Source: Halomonas ventosae
GTDB taxonomy: Bacteria > Pseudomonadota > Gammaproteobacteria > Pseudomonadales > Halomonadaceae
NCBI RefSeq assembly: GCF_004363555.1
Contig: NZ_SNZJ01000018.1
Location: forward strand, 1-64,000
Direction: 5' to 3'
DNA length: 64,000 nucleotides
Below the pieces are notes generated by a model that ran no database searches, was not told the DNA's origin, and saw nothing but the letters and a program-made list of their open reading frames with translations. A program made the translations under genes and the position numbers. This document shows positions 51,301 through 60,665 of this stretch, piece by piece; position 1 is the first letter of the stretch, and each line of letters begins with the position of its first letter.

Positions 51301-51407
51301 GGTGCGGGCACTTGCCGGGCAATTCGGCCTTGACGCATACTCGCGAGCGGACACGCTTTAGCCCGCAGGCACTGCGGGAACAATAATCCTCCTGGAGTCA
51401 CGCTCGC

Positions 51408-52508
51408 ATGCAACGTCGCCTCTTCCTCAAGAACAGCCTCAAGACCCTTGGCGCCGGTGCCGCCGCCGGCGCCGCCGCCCCCTTCATCTCCACGGCCAGC
51501 GCCCAGGAGACCATCACCTGGGACATGGTGACCTCCTGGCCCAAGAACTTCCCGGCGCTGGGCACCGGCGCCAACGACTTCGCCGCGCGCATCGAGCGCC
51601 TCTCCGGTGGCCGCATGAAGGTCCGCGTGCATGGCGCGGGCGAGCTGGTGCCGGCCATGGAGGTGTTCGACGCGGTGGGCGAGGGCACCGCCCAGATGGG
51701 TCACTCCGCCTCCTACTACTGGCGCGGCAAGACCCTGGCCTCCCAGTTCTTCACCGCCGTGCCCTTCGGCATGAACACCACCGAGACCAACGCCTGGCTC
51801 TACCATGGGGGCGGTCTTGAACTCTGGGACGAGGTGTATGCCAAGCACAACCTCAAGCCCTTCCCGGTGGGCAATACCGGCACCCAGATGGCCGGCTGGT
51901 TCAAGAAGGAGATCAACTCGCTGGAGGACATGCAGGGGCTCAAGCTGCGCCTGCCGGGGCTGGCCGGCGAGGCCATGAACGGCATCGGCGTGACCACCGT
52001 CAACACCCCGGGCTCCGAGATCTTCACCTCCCTGCAGACCGGCGTGCTGGATGCCGCCGACTGGGTCGGTCCCTACAACGACCTGGCCTTCGGCCTGCAC
52101 CAGGTGGCCAAGTACTACTACACCTCGGCCTGGAACGAGCCCAGCGCCATCCTCGAGGGCACGGTCAACCTGGAGGCCTGGAACGCCCTGCCCGACGACC
52201 TCAAGGCGGTGGTCAGCGAGGCGGCCATGGCCTCCAACCTGGCGATGATCAGCGAGTTCGCGGTGCGCAACGCCGAGGCGCTCGATACCCTGGTCAGCGA
52301 GCATGGTGTGGAGCTGCGCACCTTCCCGGAGGAGGTACTGGAAGCGCTTTACGCCTCCTCCCAGGAGGTGCTCCAGAAGCAGGTGGAAGCCGACGAGGAG
52401 TCGCGGAAGGTCTACGACTCCTACACCGCCTTCCAGCAGAAGGTGCAGCGCTTCACCGACGTGGGCGAGTTCGCCTACCTGAAGACCCGGGAGAAGGTCG
52501 GCGCCTGA
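51408..52508 (+). CDS. TRAP transporter periplasmic binding protein (DctP/TakP type)
   Basis: Periplasmic solute receptor. The 366-residue protein has a twin-arginine signal (RRLFLK at 3-8, cleavage near STASA about residue 32). The mature part is of the TakP-like class seen with alpha-keto acids (TWDMVTSWPKNFP, DAADWVGPYNDLAFG). Its DctQ and DctM membrane partners are absent from the neighbourhood, so it is an orphan here. An operator-like palindrome lies upstream. Confidence 0.88.
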   Translation: MQRRLFLKNSLKTLGAGAAAGAAAPFISTASAQETITWDMVTSWPKNFPALGTGANDFAARIERLSGGRMKVRVHGAGELVPAMEVFDAVGEGTAQMGHSASYYWRGKTLASQFFTAVPFGMNTTETNAWLYHGGGLELWDEVYAKHNLKPFPVGNTGTQMAGWFKKEINSLEDMQGLKLRLPGLAGEAMNGIGVTTVNTPGSEIFTSLQTGVLDAADWVGPYNDLAFGLHQVAKYYYTSAWNEPSAILEGTVNLEAWNALPDDLKAVVSEAAMASNLAMISEFAVRNAEALDTLVSEHGVELRTFPEEVLEALYASSQEVLQKQVEADEESRKVYDSYTAFQQKVQRFTDVGEFAYLKTREKVGA

Positions 52509-52534
52509 GGCCCGGCCTCGCCTGCCTTCCCGCC

Positions 52535-52558
52535 ATGGGCGCCCCTGCGGGCGCCCAT
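52535..52558 (+). terminator. Terminator of the TRAP binding-protein gene
   Basis: ATGGGCGCCC-CTGC-GGGCGCCCAT is a perfect 10-bp stem with a 4-nt loop followed by TCTTGC. It lies 27 bp after the stop codon and also faces the end of the convergent thioesterase gene. Confidence 0.8.
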
Positions 52559-52595
52559 TCTTGCTACGGGGATGGTGATGGGGAGGGCGACGGCA

Positions 52596-53003
52596 TCAGT
52601 CGCCCTGGCGGGCGGCCCGGATCCGCCCGTTGTCGTCCAGGGCGACCATCACGAAGCGGGCCTCGGTGACCTTGTGCAACTCGTCGGGGTCGCGTTCATG
52701 GGGGGCACGGATCCACACTTCCACGTCGATCTTGATCGAGCTGTGGCCGATCTCGCTGACCCGGGTGAAGATATTGACCATCGAGCCCACCCGCACCGGG
52801 CAGAGGAAGTCCATGGCCTCGATGGCCACGGTGGCCGTGCGGCCCCGGGCCTCGCGGCCGGCGGCCACCTCGGCGGCCTGGTCCATGCGGGCGACCAGCC
52901 AGCCGCCGGGGATGTCGCCGTGAAGGTTGGTATCCTGGCGACTGGCCAGCTGCTTGAGGGTCAGTCGGCCCTGGGGGGCGGGAATATCGTCGATGTCTGT
53001 CAT
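52596..53003 (-). CDS. Acyl-CoA thioesterase, hotdog fold (YciA-like)
   Basis: The 135-residue protein has the hotdog helix with DTNLHGDIPGGWLVARMDQAA (split as conserved D-x-N-x-x-G-x-I-x-G-G), then a strand FLCPVRVGSMVNI and VTEARFVMVALD. The pattern matches YciA-type thioesterases that hydrolyse short to long acyl-CoAs. The ATG at 53003 is preferred over an upstream in-frame codon at 53087 that would add an Arg-rich unconserved tail. It is a single gene facing the TRAP binding protein. Confidence 0.88.
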   Translation of the reverse strand: MTDIDDIPAPQGRLTLKQLASRQDTNLHGDIPGGWLVARMDQAAEVAAGREARGRTATVAIEAMDFLCPVRVGSMVNIFTRVSEIGHSSIKIDVEVWIRAPHERDPDELHKVTEARFVMVALDDNGRIRAARQGD

Positions 53004-53142
53004 GGAAGCCTGAGCGACTCGGGTTGTTGTTGTGGGGCGTTTATCAGCTCGCCATGGTATACGGCGAGGCCACCGGTTCACCACCATTGCGACAAGATGC
53101 CCCGCTGCCGGCCCGCTTCACCCCTTCATCGAGGAAGCTGAG

Positions 53143-54087
53143 ATGTCTGCCATCCTGCGCCGTTGCCTTGCCCCCTGGCTGCTGCTGGCCATGCTCGGTG
53201 CTCCCCAGGCCCTGGCCCAGCAGGTCGCCGGGACCCTGGGCGCCGTGGGTTCCGATACCATGGCGGGGCTGATGCTGCGCTGGGGCGAGGCGCTGACCCG
53301 CCAGCATCCCGGCATCCGCCTGCAGCTGCAGACCAGCGGGTCGGCCAGCGCGCCGCCGGCCCTGGTGGCCGGCACCACCCGGCTGGGCCCCATGTCCCGC
53401 CCCATGAACGAGGCCGAGCGTCGGGCCTTCATCGAGCGCCATGGCTATCCACCGCGGGAAGTGGCGGTGGCGCGGGACGCCCTGGTGGTCGTGGTCCATC
53501 GCCACAACCCCCTCGAGAGCCTGGGGGAGCGCGAACTGGATGCCATCTTTTCCGACTCACGGCGCTGCGGGGCGCGTGAGGGGATCAACCGCTGGCGACA
53601 GCTGGGACTCGACGAGCCCGAGGGGCGCATCCGCCTGCATGGCCGCAATGCGGCCTCCGGCACCCAGGCGCTGTTCCGGCGTGTCGCGCTGTGCGGCGGT
53701 CACTTCCGCCCCGAGGTCAACGAGCACCCGGGCTCCGCCGCGGTGGTGGCGGCGGTGGCGGAGGACCCGCGGGCCATCGGCTATGCCGGGCTCAACCACC
53801 TGACGCCGGGGGTGAAGGCCCTGGCCCGCCGCGATGCCGAGGGGACGCGCCACTTCCCCGACCCGAGGGCGGTTCGGCGCGGCGACTATGCGCTCTCCCG
53901 CGACCTCTACCTCTACCTCAACCTGCCCCCCGGCGAGTCGCTGCCGGCCGCCGAGCGGGCCTTCCTCGACCTGGTGCTGTCGCCGGCCGGGCAGGCGATC
54001 GTCGAGGAGCTGGGGTTCGTGGCCCTGCCCGAGACGAGGCGGCTACGCCAGCGACAGGGGCTGGCGCTGGACGACGCCGGCCGCTGA
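53143..54087 (+). CDS. PstS-like phosphate-binding protein
   Basis: Periplasmic phosphate-binding protein of the PstS-like class. The 314-residue protein has a signal peptide ending ALA-QQ (about residue 25), then GTLGAVGSDTMAGLMLRWGE, the LQTSGSASAPPAL phosphate-site segment and the RNAASGTQALF motif. It lacks a Pho box directly upstream, while one lies after its stop. It is followed 68 bp later by pstC, which places it in the phosphate uptake cluster. Confidence 0.88.
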   Translation: MSAILRRCLAPWLLLAMLGAPQALAQQVAGTLGAVGSDTMAGLMLRWGEALTRQHPGIRLQLQTSGSASAPPALVAGTTRLGPMSRPMNEAERRAFIERHGYPPREVAVARDALVVVVHRHNPLESLGERELDAIFSDSRRCGAREGINRWRQLGLDEPEGRIRLHGRNAASGTQALFRRVALCGGHFRPEVNEHPGSAAVVAAVAEDPRAIGYAGLNHLTPGVKALARRDAEGTRHFPDPRAVRRGDYALSRDLYLYLNLPPGESLPAAERAFLDLVLSPAGQAIVEELGFVALPETRRLRQRQGLALDDAGR

Positions 54088-54089
54088 TG

Positions 54090-54118
54090 CTGTCATCTGC
54101 CTGTCATCACACTGTCGT
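54090..54118 (+). promoter_or_regulatory. Pho box upstream of pstC
   Basis: CTGTCAT-CTGC-CTGTCAT are two perfect PhoB half-sites with an 11-bp period, followed 11 bp on by a third, CTGTCGT (54112-54118). They lie between the PstS-like stop and the pstC start, so PhoB should activate pstC-pstA-pstB-phoU. Confidence 0.9.
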
Positions 54119-54155
54119 ACGATTCCGCTAGCCCCCGTTTCGCGCAGGCCCGGTC

Positions 54156-55379
54156 ATGCCCGACTCCTCCTCCCCGCCTTCCATTCGACGCCGCCTGCGT
54201 CAGGGACGCGATCGCCTGGCCACCGTGCTGGTCACCGCGGGGGGCATCGGCGTGATCGCCGCGCTGCTGGCCATCGGGGTCTTCCTGGTGGTCGAGGTGG
54301 TGCCGCTGTTCTGGCCCACCGGCGCGACAGAGACGATCAGCCCGCAGGCTCTCTGGCTGTCCCTGGAGGCCGCGGGTGACCCGGCCCGCTATCGCTGGGA
54401 CCCCACCGCCACCCTGGGGACGGACGAGGCGGCCCGGGTCAGCCTGGTGCCGCTCGCGTGGGGCACCCTGGAGGCAGCGGCCTGGGCCCTGCTGATCGCC
54501 GTGCCCCTGGCCCTGGGCGCGGCCGCCCACTCGGCACTCTTCATGGCGCCGCGCCTGCGCAGCCGCCTCAAGCCGACGCTGGAGCTCATGGAAGCGTTGC
54601 CCGGCGTGGTCATCGGCTTCGTCGCCGGCCTGGTGCTCGCCCCCTGGGTCGAGCGTCACCTGGCGGACGTGCTGGCCATGCTGGTGCTGCTGGTGCCCGG
54701 CCTGCTGCTGGCGGGTGGCCTCTGGTCGCGCCTGCCCCCGCGCCTGCAGCAGGCGATGCCGCTCGGCTGGGCGGGCCTGTGGCTGCTGCCCTGGCTGCTG
54801 CTGTTGCTGGTTGCCGCCCACGCGCTCTCGCCCTGGCTCGAGGCCTGGGCGTTCGGAGGTGACCTGCGTCACTGGCTGGAGGTGCGCCTGGGGCTCGATA
54901 TCGCCGTGCGTAACGCCATGATCGTCGGCATGGCCATGGGCTTTGCGGTGATGCCCAGCGTCTACGCGCTGGCCGAGGATGCCCTCTCGGGGGTGCCGCG
55001 CAGCCTCGCGGAGGGCGCCCAGGCGCTGGGGGCGACCCGCTGGCAGACCCTGTGGCGGGTGGTGCTGCCGGCGGCATCCCCCGGGATCTTCTCGGCGGTG
55101 ATGATCGGTGCCGGGCGGGCCGTGGGCGAGACCATGATCGTGCTCATGGCCAGCGGCAATGCGGCCCTGATGACCTGGAACCCCCTGGACGGGCTGCGCT
55201 CCCTGGCGGCCACCATCGCCATCGAGCTGCCGGAGGCGGGGCCCGGGGGGCAGCACTATCGGCTGCTGCTGCTGGCGGCCCTGCTGCTGTTCGCCTTCAC
55301 CTTCCTGGTCAATACCCTGGCCGAGCTGGTGCGCACCCGCCTGCGACTGCGCTACCGGCGCCTGGGAGGCGGGCCATGA
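54156..55379 (+). CDS. pstC: Phosphate ABC transporter permease PstC
   Basis: Inner-membrane permease of the Pst system. The 407-residue protein has a first membrane helix (about 26-50), a periplasmic part of about 50 residues, and the core with EAA loop EGAQALGATRWQTLWRVVLP. The Pst pattern VIGAGRAVGETM-like segment (MIGAGRAVGETMIVLM) is present. Many pseudomonads and relatives have a PstC of over 650 residues with a large periplasmic domain; that part is absent here. It overlaps pstA by ATGA. Confidence 0.92.
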   Translation: MPDSSSPPSIRRRLRQGRDRLATVLVTAGGIGVIAALLAIGVFLVVEVVPLFWPTGATETISPQALWLSLEAAGDPARYRWDPTATLGTDEAARVSLVPLAWGTLEAAAWALLIAVPLALGAAAHSALFMAPRLRSRLKPTLELMEALPGVVIGFVAGLVLAPWVERHLADVLAMLVLLVPGLLLAGGLWSRLPPRLQQAMPLGWAGLWLLPWLLLLLVAAHALSPWLEAWAFGGDLRHWLEVRLGLDIAVRNAMIVGMAMGFAVMPSVYALAEDALSGVPRSLAEGAQALGATRWQTLWRVVLPAASPGIFSAVMIGAGRAVGETMIVLMASGNAALMTWNPLDGLRSLAATIAIELPEAGPGGQHYRLLLLAALLLFAFTFLVNTLAELVRTRLRLRYRRLGGGP

Positions 55380-56923
55380 GGCCGGTGTCCGGCTCGCGGG
55401 CGCGCCTGCCCCGGGGCGAGGGGCCCGGCGCCTGGCTGGCGGCGGGCAGCGTGGCGCTCTCGCTGCTGGCGCTGCTGGCGCTGCTGTCCCTGCTGGCGGT
55501 ACGCGGCCTGGGTCACTTCTGGCCCGCGCCCGTCGCCCTGGTGGTGCTCGAGGACGGCCGACAGCTCGCCGGCGAGCGGGTACGGGAGGTCCCGTTGCCG
55601 GAGGGGACGGGGCGTGAACGGCTCTACCGGACCGGCAACCGTGACCTGGATGGCGCCCGCTGGGCGTGGGTGCCGGTATCGGCCATCACCGCGGTCAGCC
55701 ATCCGCGCGACCTGGTGGTGCTGGAGCGCCGCCGCTGGGGAGAGGCGATCGGCCGGCTCACGGCGCTGGAGAGTGTGACGGGAGAGCGCCTCGAGGGGGA
55801 GGCCGCCTGGGCAGCCCTCGAGGGGCGGCTGGTCGAGCTGGCAGCGCTGCGCCGGGCCCGCGATACCCTGCGTGACGAGGTCATCCTGCCGCGTGTCCGT
55901 GCCCTCGAGGCGGGGGGCGACGTGGACCGCGAGCTGGCCATCGCCAATGCCCGGCTGCGCGAGCTGCAGGCGGCCATGGAAGGCGGCCGCCTGATCCTCG
56001 CGACCGCCGACGGCGGGCAGCTGACGGTGCCGCTGGAAGAGGTGCTGCGGGCGCGGCGCCCCAACGCCATGTCGCCGCCCGACAAGCTGGCCACCTGGGG
56101 CGAGGGCGTCTGGCGCTTCCTCTCGGAGGGCCCGCGGGCGGCCAATACCGCCGGTGGTGTCTGGCCGGCGATCTTCGGCACCGTGCTGATGGTGATGCTG
56201 ATGTCGGTCCTGGTGACGCCCTTCGGGGTCCTGGCAGCCATCTACCTCAACGAGGTGGCCCACCAGGGGCGGCTGACGCGGCTGGTGCGGATCGCCGTGC
56301 GCAACCTCGCCGGTGTGCCCTCCATCGTCTATGGCGTCTTCGGCCTGGGCGTGTTCGTCTACGGCATCGGCGGCACCCTGGACGAGTGGTTCTTCGACGC
56401 GACCCTGCCCTCGCCGACCTTCGGTACCGGCGGCCTGCTGTGGGCCTCGCTGACCCTGGCCCTGCTGACCCTGCCGGTGGTGATCGTGGCCACCGAGGAG
56501 GGGCTGGCGCGGATCCCCGACCAGCAGCGCGAGGGCGCCCTGGCGCTGGGGGCCACCCGGCTGGAGATGCTCACCCGGGTGGTGCTGCCCATGGCCACGC
56601 CGGCCATGCTCACGGGGGTGATCCTGGCCGTTGCCCGCGCCGCCGGCGAGGTGGCGCCGCTGATGCTGGTGGGTGTGGCCAAGCTGGCGCCCCAGGTGCC
56701 GGTGGACGGCGACTTCCCCTTCCTGCATCTTGACAGGAAGTTCATGCACCTCGGCTACCACATCTTCGATGCGGCCTTCCACGGCGGCGATGTCCAGTCG
56801 GCGATGCCGCTGGTCTATGCCACGGCGCTGCTGCTGGTGCTGGTGATCCTGGTGCTTAACCTGACTGCAATATTTCTGCGTCATCATCTCAGTACGCGTC
56901 ACGGGGCGCTCACCCGTCGATGA
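55376..56923 (+). CDS. pstA: Phosphate ABC transporter permease PstA with long periplasmic insert
   Basis: Partner permease of PstC. The 515-residue protein is much longer than E. coli PstA (296). After a first membrane helix (about 22-45) comes an insert of about 200 residues with a Glu/Arg/Leu-rich coiled-coil stretch (about 130-200). The permease core follows with [19 protein letters not shown] and [14 protein letters not shown]. Overlaps of ATGA at both ends couple it to pstC and pstB. The insert is known in some gammaproteobacterial PstA proteins, but its role is unclear. Confidence 0.93.
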   Translation: MRPVSGSRARLPRGEGPGAWLAAGSVALSLLALLALLSLLAVRGLGHFWPAPVALVVLEDGRQLAGERVREVPLPEGTGRERLYRTGNRDLDGARWAWVPVSAITAVSHPRDLVVLERRRWGEAIGRLTALESVTGERLEGEAAWAALEGRLVELAALRRARDTLRDEVILPRVRALEAGGDVDRELAIANARLRELQAAMEGGRLILATADGGQLTVPLEEVLRARRPNAMSPPDKLATWGEGVWRFLSEGPRAANTAGGVWPAIFGTVLMVMLMSVLVTPFGVLAAIYLNEVAHQGRLTRLVRIAVRNLAGVPSIVYGVFGLGVFVYGIGGTLDEWFFDATLPSPTFGTGGLLWASLTLALLTLPVVIVATEEGLARIPDQQREGALALGATRLEMLTRVVLPMATPAMLTGVILAVARAAGEVAPLMLVGVAKLAPQVPVDGDFPFLHLDRKFMHLGYHIFDAAFHGGDVQSAMPLVYATALLLVLVILVLNLTAIFLRHHLSTRHGALTRR

Positions 56924-57774
56924 GCCCAGAACCGTCTCGCCACCCGGGAGCCTCGATGCCATTCGCCCAGGACCTGCGCCCGTCGCCCGACCCGGCGGCG
57001 GTCATCGACTTCTCCCCCGAGGCCAGCAGCCTGGCCATTCGGGGGCTTACCCTCGCCTATGGGGACAAGCCGGCGCTGCGGGATCTCACCCTGAGAATTC
57101 CCCGGCACCGCGTCACCGCCTTTATCGGGCCCTCAGGCTGCGGCAAGTCGACCCTGCTGCGGGTGCTCAACCGTCTCCACGACCTCAACGACGAGGTGGA
57201 GCGCACCGGCGAGGTGTATCTCGAGGGCGAGGAGATCCATGGGCCCGGGGTGGCGGTGGCGGAACTGCGTCGGCGGGTGGGGATGGTCTTCCAGGCGCCC
57301 AATCCCTTCCCCATGTCGATCCACGACAACGTGGCCTTCGGCCTGCGCCTGCAGGGTGGGCTGAGCAAGCGCAAGCGCGATGACATCATCGAGTGGGCGC
57401 TGCGTTCGGCGGCGCTGTGGGACGAGGTGAAGGACCGGCTGCGCGCCTCGGCCTGGTCGCTCTCCGGGGGCCAGCAGCAGCGCCTGGTGATTGCCCGCAC
57501 CCTGGCGGTGGGGCCCGAGGTGCTGCTGCTCGACGAGCCGGCCTCGGCGCTCGATCCCATCTCCACGCTGAAGATCGAGGAGCTGATCCGCAACCTGAAG
57601 TCGCACCTGACCCTGGTGCTGGTCACCCACAACATGCAGCAGGCGGCCCGGGTCTCCGACTACACCGCCTTCCTGCAGGACGGCGAACTGGTGGAGTATG
57701 GTCCCACCGATACCCTGTTCACCAACCCGCGCCTGCGGCGTACCGAGAACTACATCACCGGGCGCATGGCCTGA
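56920..57774 (+). CDS. pstB: Phosphate ABC transporter ATPase PstB
   Basis: ATPase of phosphate import. The 284-residue protein has Walker [10 protein letters not shown] (about 69-77), the PstB-specific Q-loop [12 protein letters not shown], signature [15 protein letters not shown] and Walker [13 protein letters not shown]. It has an N-terminal extension of about 30 residues before the fold. It overlaps pstA by 4 bp and precedes phoU by 24 bp. Confidence 0.97.
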   Translation: MSPEPSRHPGASMPFAQDLRPSPDPAAVIDFSPEASSLAIRGLTLAYGDKPALRDLTLRIPRHRVTAFIGPSGCGKSTLLRVLNRLHDLNDEVERTGEVYLEGEEIHGPGVAVAELRRRVGMVFQAPNPFPMSIHDNVAFGLRLQGGLSKRKRDDIIEWALRSAALWDEVKDRLRASAWSLSGGQQQRLVIARTLAVGPEVLLLDEPASALDPISTLKIEELIRNLKSHLTLVLVTHNMQQAARVSDYTAFLQDGELVEYGPTDTLFTNPRLRRTENYITGRMA

Positions 57775-57798
57775 CGGCCGGCCCCAAGGAGAGGTTTC

Positions 57799-58527
57799 AT
57801 GGACATTACCAGCGATATCCACAGCCAGCATATCTCCCGGCAGTTCAACCAGGAGCTCGAGGAGCTCAAGACCCACCTGATGGCGATGGGGGGGCTGGTC
57901 GAGAAGCAGGTCCAGGATGCCGTGGCGGCCCTGCTCGAGAGCGACTCCGAACTGGGCCAGCGCGTGGTCGCCAACGACCGCGCGGTCAACGACATGCAGA
58001 TCAAGATCGACGAGGAGTGCACCCAGGTGCTGGCGCGGCGCCAGCCCACCGCCTCCGACCTGCGCCTGGTCCTGGCGGTGATCCGCGCCGCCTCCGACCT
58101 GGAACGCATCGGCGACGAGGCGAGCAAGATCGCCCGCAATGCCATCGACCTGATCGAGGCCGACAATGGCAACCGGGGCTTCGTCGAGGTGCGCATGATC
58201 AGCGAGCACGTGCGGCGCATGGTGCGCGACGCCCTGACCTCCTTCGCCCGTCTCGACACCGAGCTGGCGCTGAAGCTGGTCCACGAGGACGAGGAGGTGG
58301 ACAACGAGTACCGCAGCGCCATGCGCTCGCTGATGACCTTCATGATGGAGGATGCCCGCTCGATCTCGTCGGTCCTCAGCGTGATGTGGATCCTGCGCGC
58401 GCTGGAGCGCATCGGTGACCACGCCAACAACCTCGCCGAATACGTGGTCTACCTGGTGAAGGGGCTCGATATCCGCCACACCGACCCCGAGGACCTCGAC
58501 AAGGATATGCTCGAGGGCAAGGGTTGA
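57799..58527 (+). CDS. phoU: Phosphate signalling protein PhoU
   Basis: Helical regulator that links Pst transport to PhoR, keeping the Pho response off when phosphate is high. The 242-residue protein has two PhoU repeats; the second carries MWILRALERIGDHANNLAEYVVYL, whose ERIGDHANN metal-binding part is typical, and the first carries RAASDLERIGDEASKIA. It closes the pst operon and is followed by a GC-rich terminator. Confidence 0.98.
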   Translation: MDITSDIHSQHISRQFNQELEELKTHLMAMGGLVEKQVQDAVAALLESDSELGQRVVANDRAVNDMQIKIDEECTQVLARRQPTASDLRLVLAVIRAASDLERIGDEASKIARNAIDLIEADNGNRGFVEVRMISEHVRRMVRDALTSFARLDTELALKLVHEDEEVDNEYRSAMRSLMTFMMEDARSISSVLSVMWILRALERIGDHANNLAEYVVYLVKGLDIRHTDPEDLDKDMLEGKG

Positions 58528-58558
58528 CCGCGAACGTCGCTTGACCCTCAATGACGCA

Positions 58559-58584
58559 GGCCGCCGCCCCGACGGGCGGCGGCC
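58559..58584 (+). terminator. Terminator of the pst-phoU operon
   Basis: GGCCGCCGCCC-CGAC-GGGCGGCGGCC is a perfect 11-bp stem with a 4-nt loop, without a T tract. It lies 32 bp after phoU and 27 bp before cysZ. Confidence 0.75.
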
Positions 58585-58610
58585 TGCCGTGTGACATGAG
58601 GATGTGACGG

Positions 58611-59363
58611 ATGCTCGATGCCCTGACGGCGCTGACCCGCGGGACCCGCCTGGTCTACTCCCGCGGCCTGCGGCGCTTCGTGTTCCTGCCGATAGTCGTC
58701 AACCTGCTGGTCTACACGGCCATGCTCTGGTACGTGCTGGGCCACTTCGGCGGCTGGCTGGAGGGCTGGATGGCCATGGTCCCGGGCTGGCTGGAGTGGC
58801 TCTCCTGGCTGATCTGGCCGCTCTTCGTGGTCAGCCTGGTGCTGATCGTCTTCTTCACCTTCACCCTGGTGACCCACCTGATCGCCGCGCCCTTCTACGG
58901 CTTCCTGGCCGCCCGGGTGGAGGCGGAGGCGACCGGGCGGCCGCCCCTGGACGACCGTGGCCTGGCGAAGACGGCGGTGGATGCCATGGGGCGCGAGCTG
59001 GTCAAGCTGGGCTACATCCTGCCGCGCATGGCCCTGCTCTTCGTGCTGAGCTGGATCCCGGTGCTCAACCTCGTGGCGCCGCTGCTGTGGGCGGCCTTCT
59101 CGGCCTGGATCATGGCGATCACCTACCTCGACTACCCCATGGACAACAACAAGGTCAGCTTCGCCGACATGCGTCGTCGCCTGAAGGCGCGCTGGTGGCC
59201 CACCCTCACCTATGGCGGCTGGGTGACCCTGATCACCTGGATCCCCCTGGCCAACCTCTTCCTGCTGCCTGGCGCCGTGGCCGCCGCGGTGCTGATGTGG
59301 GATCGCCACTACCGCGGCATCGAGGCCGGCGCGGCGCCTGGCGGGCCGCCTCAGGCGCGCTGA
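58611..59363 (+). CDS. cysZ: Sulfate transporter CysZ
   Basis: Inner-membrane sulfate uptake protein of the EI24 family. The 250-residue protein has about four long hydrophobic helices, the early segment RGLRRFVFLPIVVNLLVY (about 20-37), and the conserved loop YLDYPMDNNKVSFADMR. Length and motifs match E. coli CysZ (253). It converges on phoR, overlapping its 3' end by 13 bp. Confidence 0.92.
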   Translation: MLDALTALTRGTRLVYSRGLRRFVFLPIVVNLLVYTAMLWYVLGHFGGWLEGWMAMVPGWLEWLSWLIWPLFVVSLVLIVFFTFTLVTHLIAAPFYGFLAARVEAEATGRPPLDDRGLAKTAVDAMGRELVKLGYILPRMALLFVLSWIPVLNLVAPLLWAAFSAWIMAITYLDYPMDNNKVSFADMRRRLKARWWPTLTYGGWVTLITWIPLANLFLLPGAVAAAVLMWDRHYRGIEAGAAPGGPPQAR

Positions 59364-60664
59364 GCGGTCTCGGTCGTGTCGCGCAGGCGCTCGGCGGGGA
59401 AGAGGCAGCGGAAGGTGGCGCCGCGGCCGGGGCGGGAGTCGATCTCCAGATAGGCATCGTGGCGCAGCAGCACGTGCTTGACGATGGCGAGCCCCAGGCC
59501 GGTGCCGCCGGTGGCGGTGCTGCGCCCCTTGTCGACCCGGTAGAAGCGCTCGGTGAGGCGCGGGATATGCACCGGATCGATGCCCTCGCCGTCATCCTCC
59601 ACCTCCAGGCAGGCGCCCTCGCCACAGGGGCGCCAGCGCAGCACGATATGGCAGCCGTCGCCTGAATAGCGCACGGCGTTGAAGGCCAGGTTGGAGAGCG
59701 CACTGCGGATCTCCTGCTCGCTGCCGAGCAGCGCGCGAGACTCCTCGACCTCCACCTTGATCGACTGGCGACCGGCGGAGAGTGCCGCGGCGTCGCTCTG
59801 CACGGCTTCGAGCAGCGCGCCCATCGCCAGCGGGGCGTCATCGCGCCCGCCCTGGTCGATCTCCAGTCGCGACAGCAGCAGCAGGTCGTTGACCAGGTTC
59901 TGCATGCGGTCGGTCTGGGCCTTCATCTGCGACAGGCCGCGGCCCAGTCGCGGCGGCAGCTGGCCGGCCATGTCGCCGTAGGTCTCCAGGTAGCCGGCCA
60001 GCACGGTCAGCGGGGTGCGCAGCTCATGGGAGACGTTGGCCACGAAGTCCCGGCGCATCTGCTCGAGGCGGTGCAGCCGGGTGATGTCCCGGGCCATCAA
60101 CAGGCGCTCGTCGTCGCCGTAGAGGGTGATCTGGAACTGCAGGATCAGCCTCTCGTCGATGGGCGAGGGCAGGGTCAGCGGCTCGCGATAGTCGCGGCCG
60201 TGGAAGTAGTCGACGAAGCGCGGGTCACGCAGCAGGTTGGTGATGTGCTGGCCGCGGTCGAGCTGGGGCTTGAGGCCGAGCATGCGTTCGGCGGCGCTGT
60301 TCCACCACTCCAGGTCGCCATGGCGGTCAAGCATCACCACGCTGTCGCGCATCGCCTCGGAGGACTCCTGGATGCGCTGCAGCGTGGCCCGCAGCCGCTG
60401 CTGGGTGAGGCGCTGGCTCTTCTGGTAGCGGTAGAGGCGGTCGAACAGCTCGCCCCACAGGCCGCTGGCGGCGGGGGGCTCCTCCTGGGGGCGCAGGGTG
60501 AGCCACTGGTAGAGGGCGTGCAGCTGGCGCAGGTGGAAGGTCAGGCAGATCAGCAGGCCGACGGCGATGCCGGCCACCATGGCGGAGAAGGGCCAGCCGA
60601 CCAGGGCCCCGACGGCGACCAGGGTCGCCAGGCGCCAGAACTCGCGTCGCCAGAGCCGCCCCAC
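59351..60664 (-). CDS. phoR: Phosphate regulon sensor histidine kinase PhoR
   Basis: Membrane-anchored kinase that phosphorylates PhoB under low phosphate. The 437-residue protein has two N-terminal membrane helices (about 10-45), a PAS domain (about 95-190), and the dimerisation/phospho-acceptor segment FVANVSHELRTPLTVLAGYL with His213. The ATPase motifs are NLAFNAVRYS (N box), EDDGEGIDP (G1) and GTGLGLAIVKHV (G2). A GTG at 60664 with AAGG upstream begins one base after the phoB stop; an ATG at 60700 would overlap phoB by 35 bp. Confidence 0.96.
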   Translation of the reverse strand: MGRLWRREFWRLATLVAVGALVGWPFSAMVAGIAVGLLICLTFHLRQLHALYQWLTLRPQEEPPAASGLWGELFDRLYRYQKSQRLTQQRLRATLQRIQESSEAMRDSVVMLDRHGDLEWWNSAAERMLGLKPQLDRGQHITNLLRDPRFVDYFHGRDYREPLTLPSPIDERLILQFQITLYGDDERLLMARDITRLHRLEQMRRDFVANVSHELRTPLTVLAGYLETYGDMAGQLPPRLGRGLSQMKAQTDRMQNLVNDLLLLSRLEIDQGGRDDAPLAMGALLEAVQSDAAALSAGRQSIKVEVEESRALLGSEQEIRSALSNLAFNAVRYSGDGCHIVLRWRPCGEGACLEVEDDGEGIDPVHIPRLTERFYRVDKGRSTATGGTGLGLAIVKHVLLRHDAYLEIDSRPGRGATFRCLFPAERLRDTTETAQRA

Positions 60665-60665
60665 G

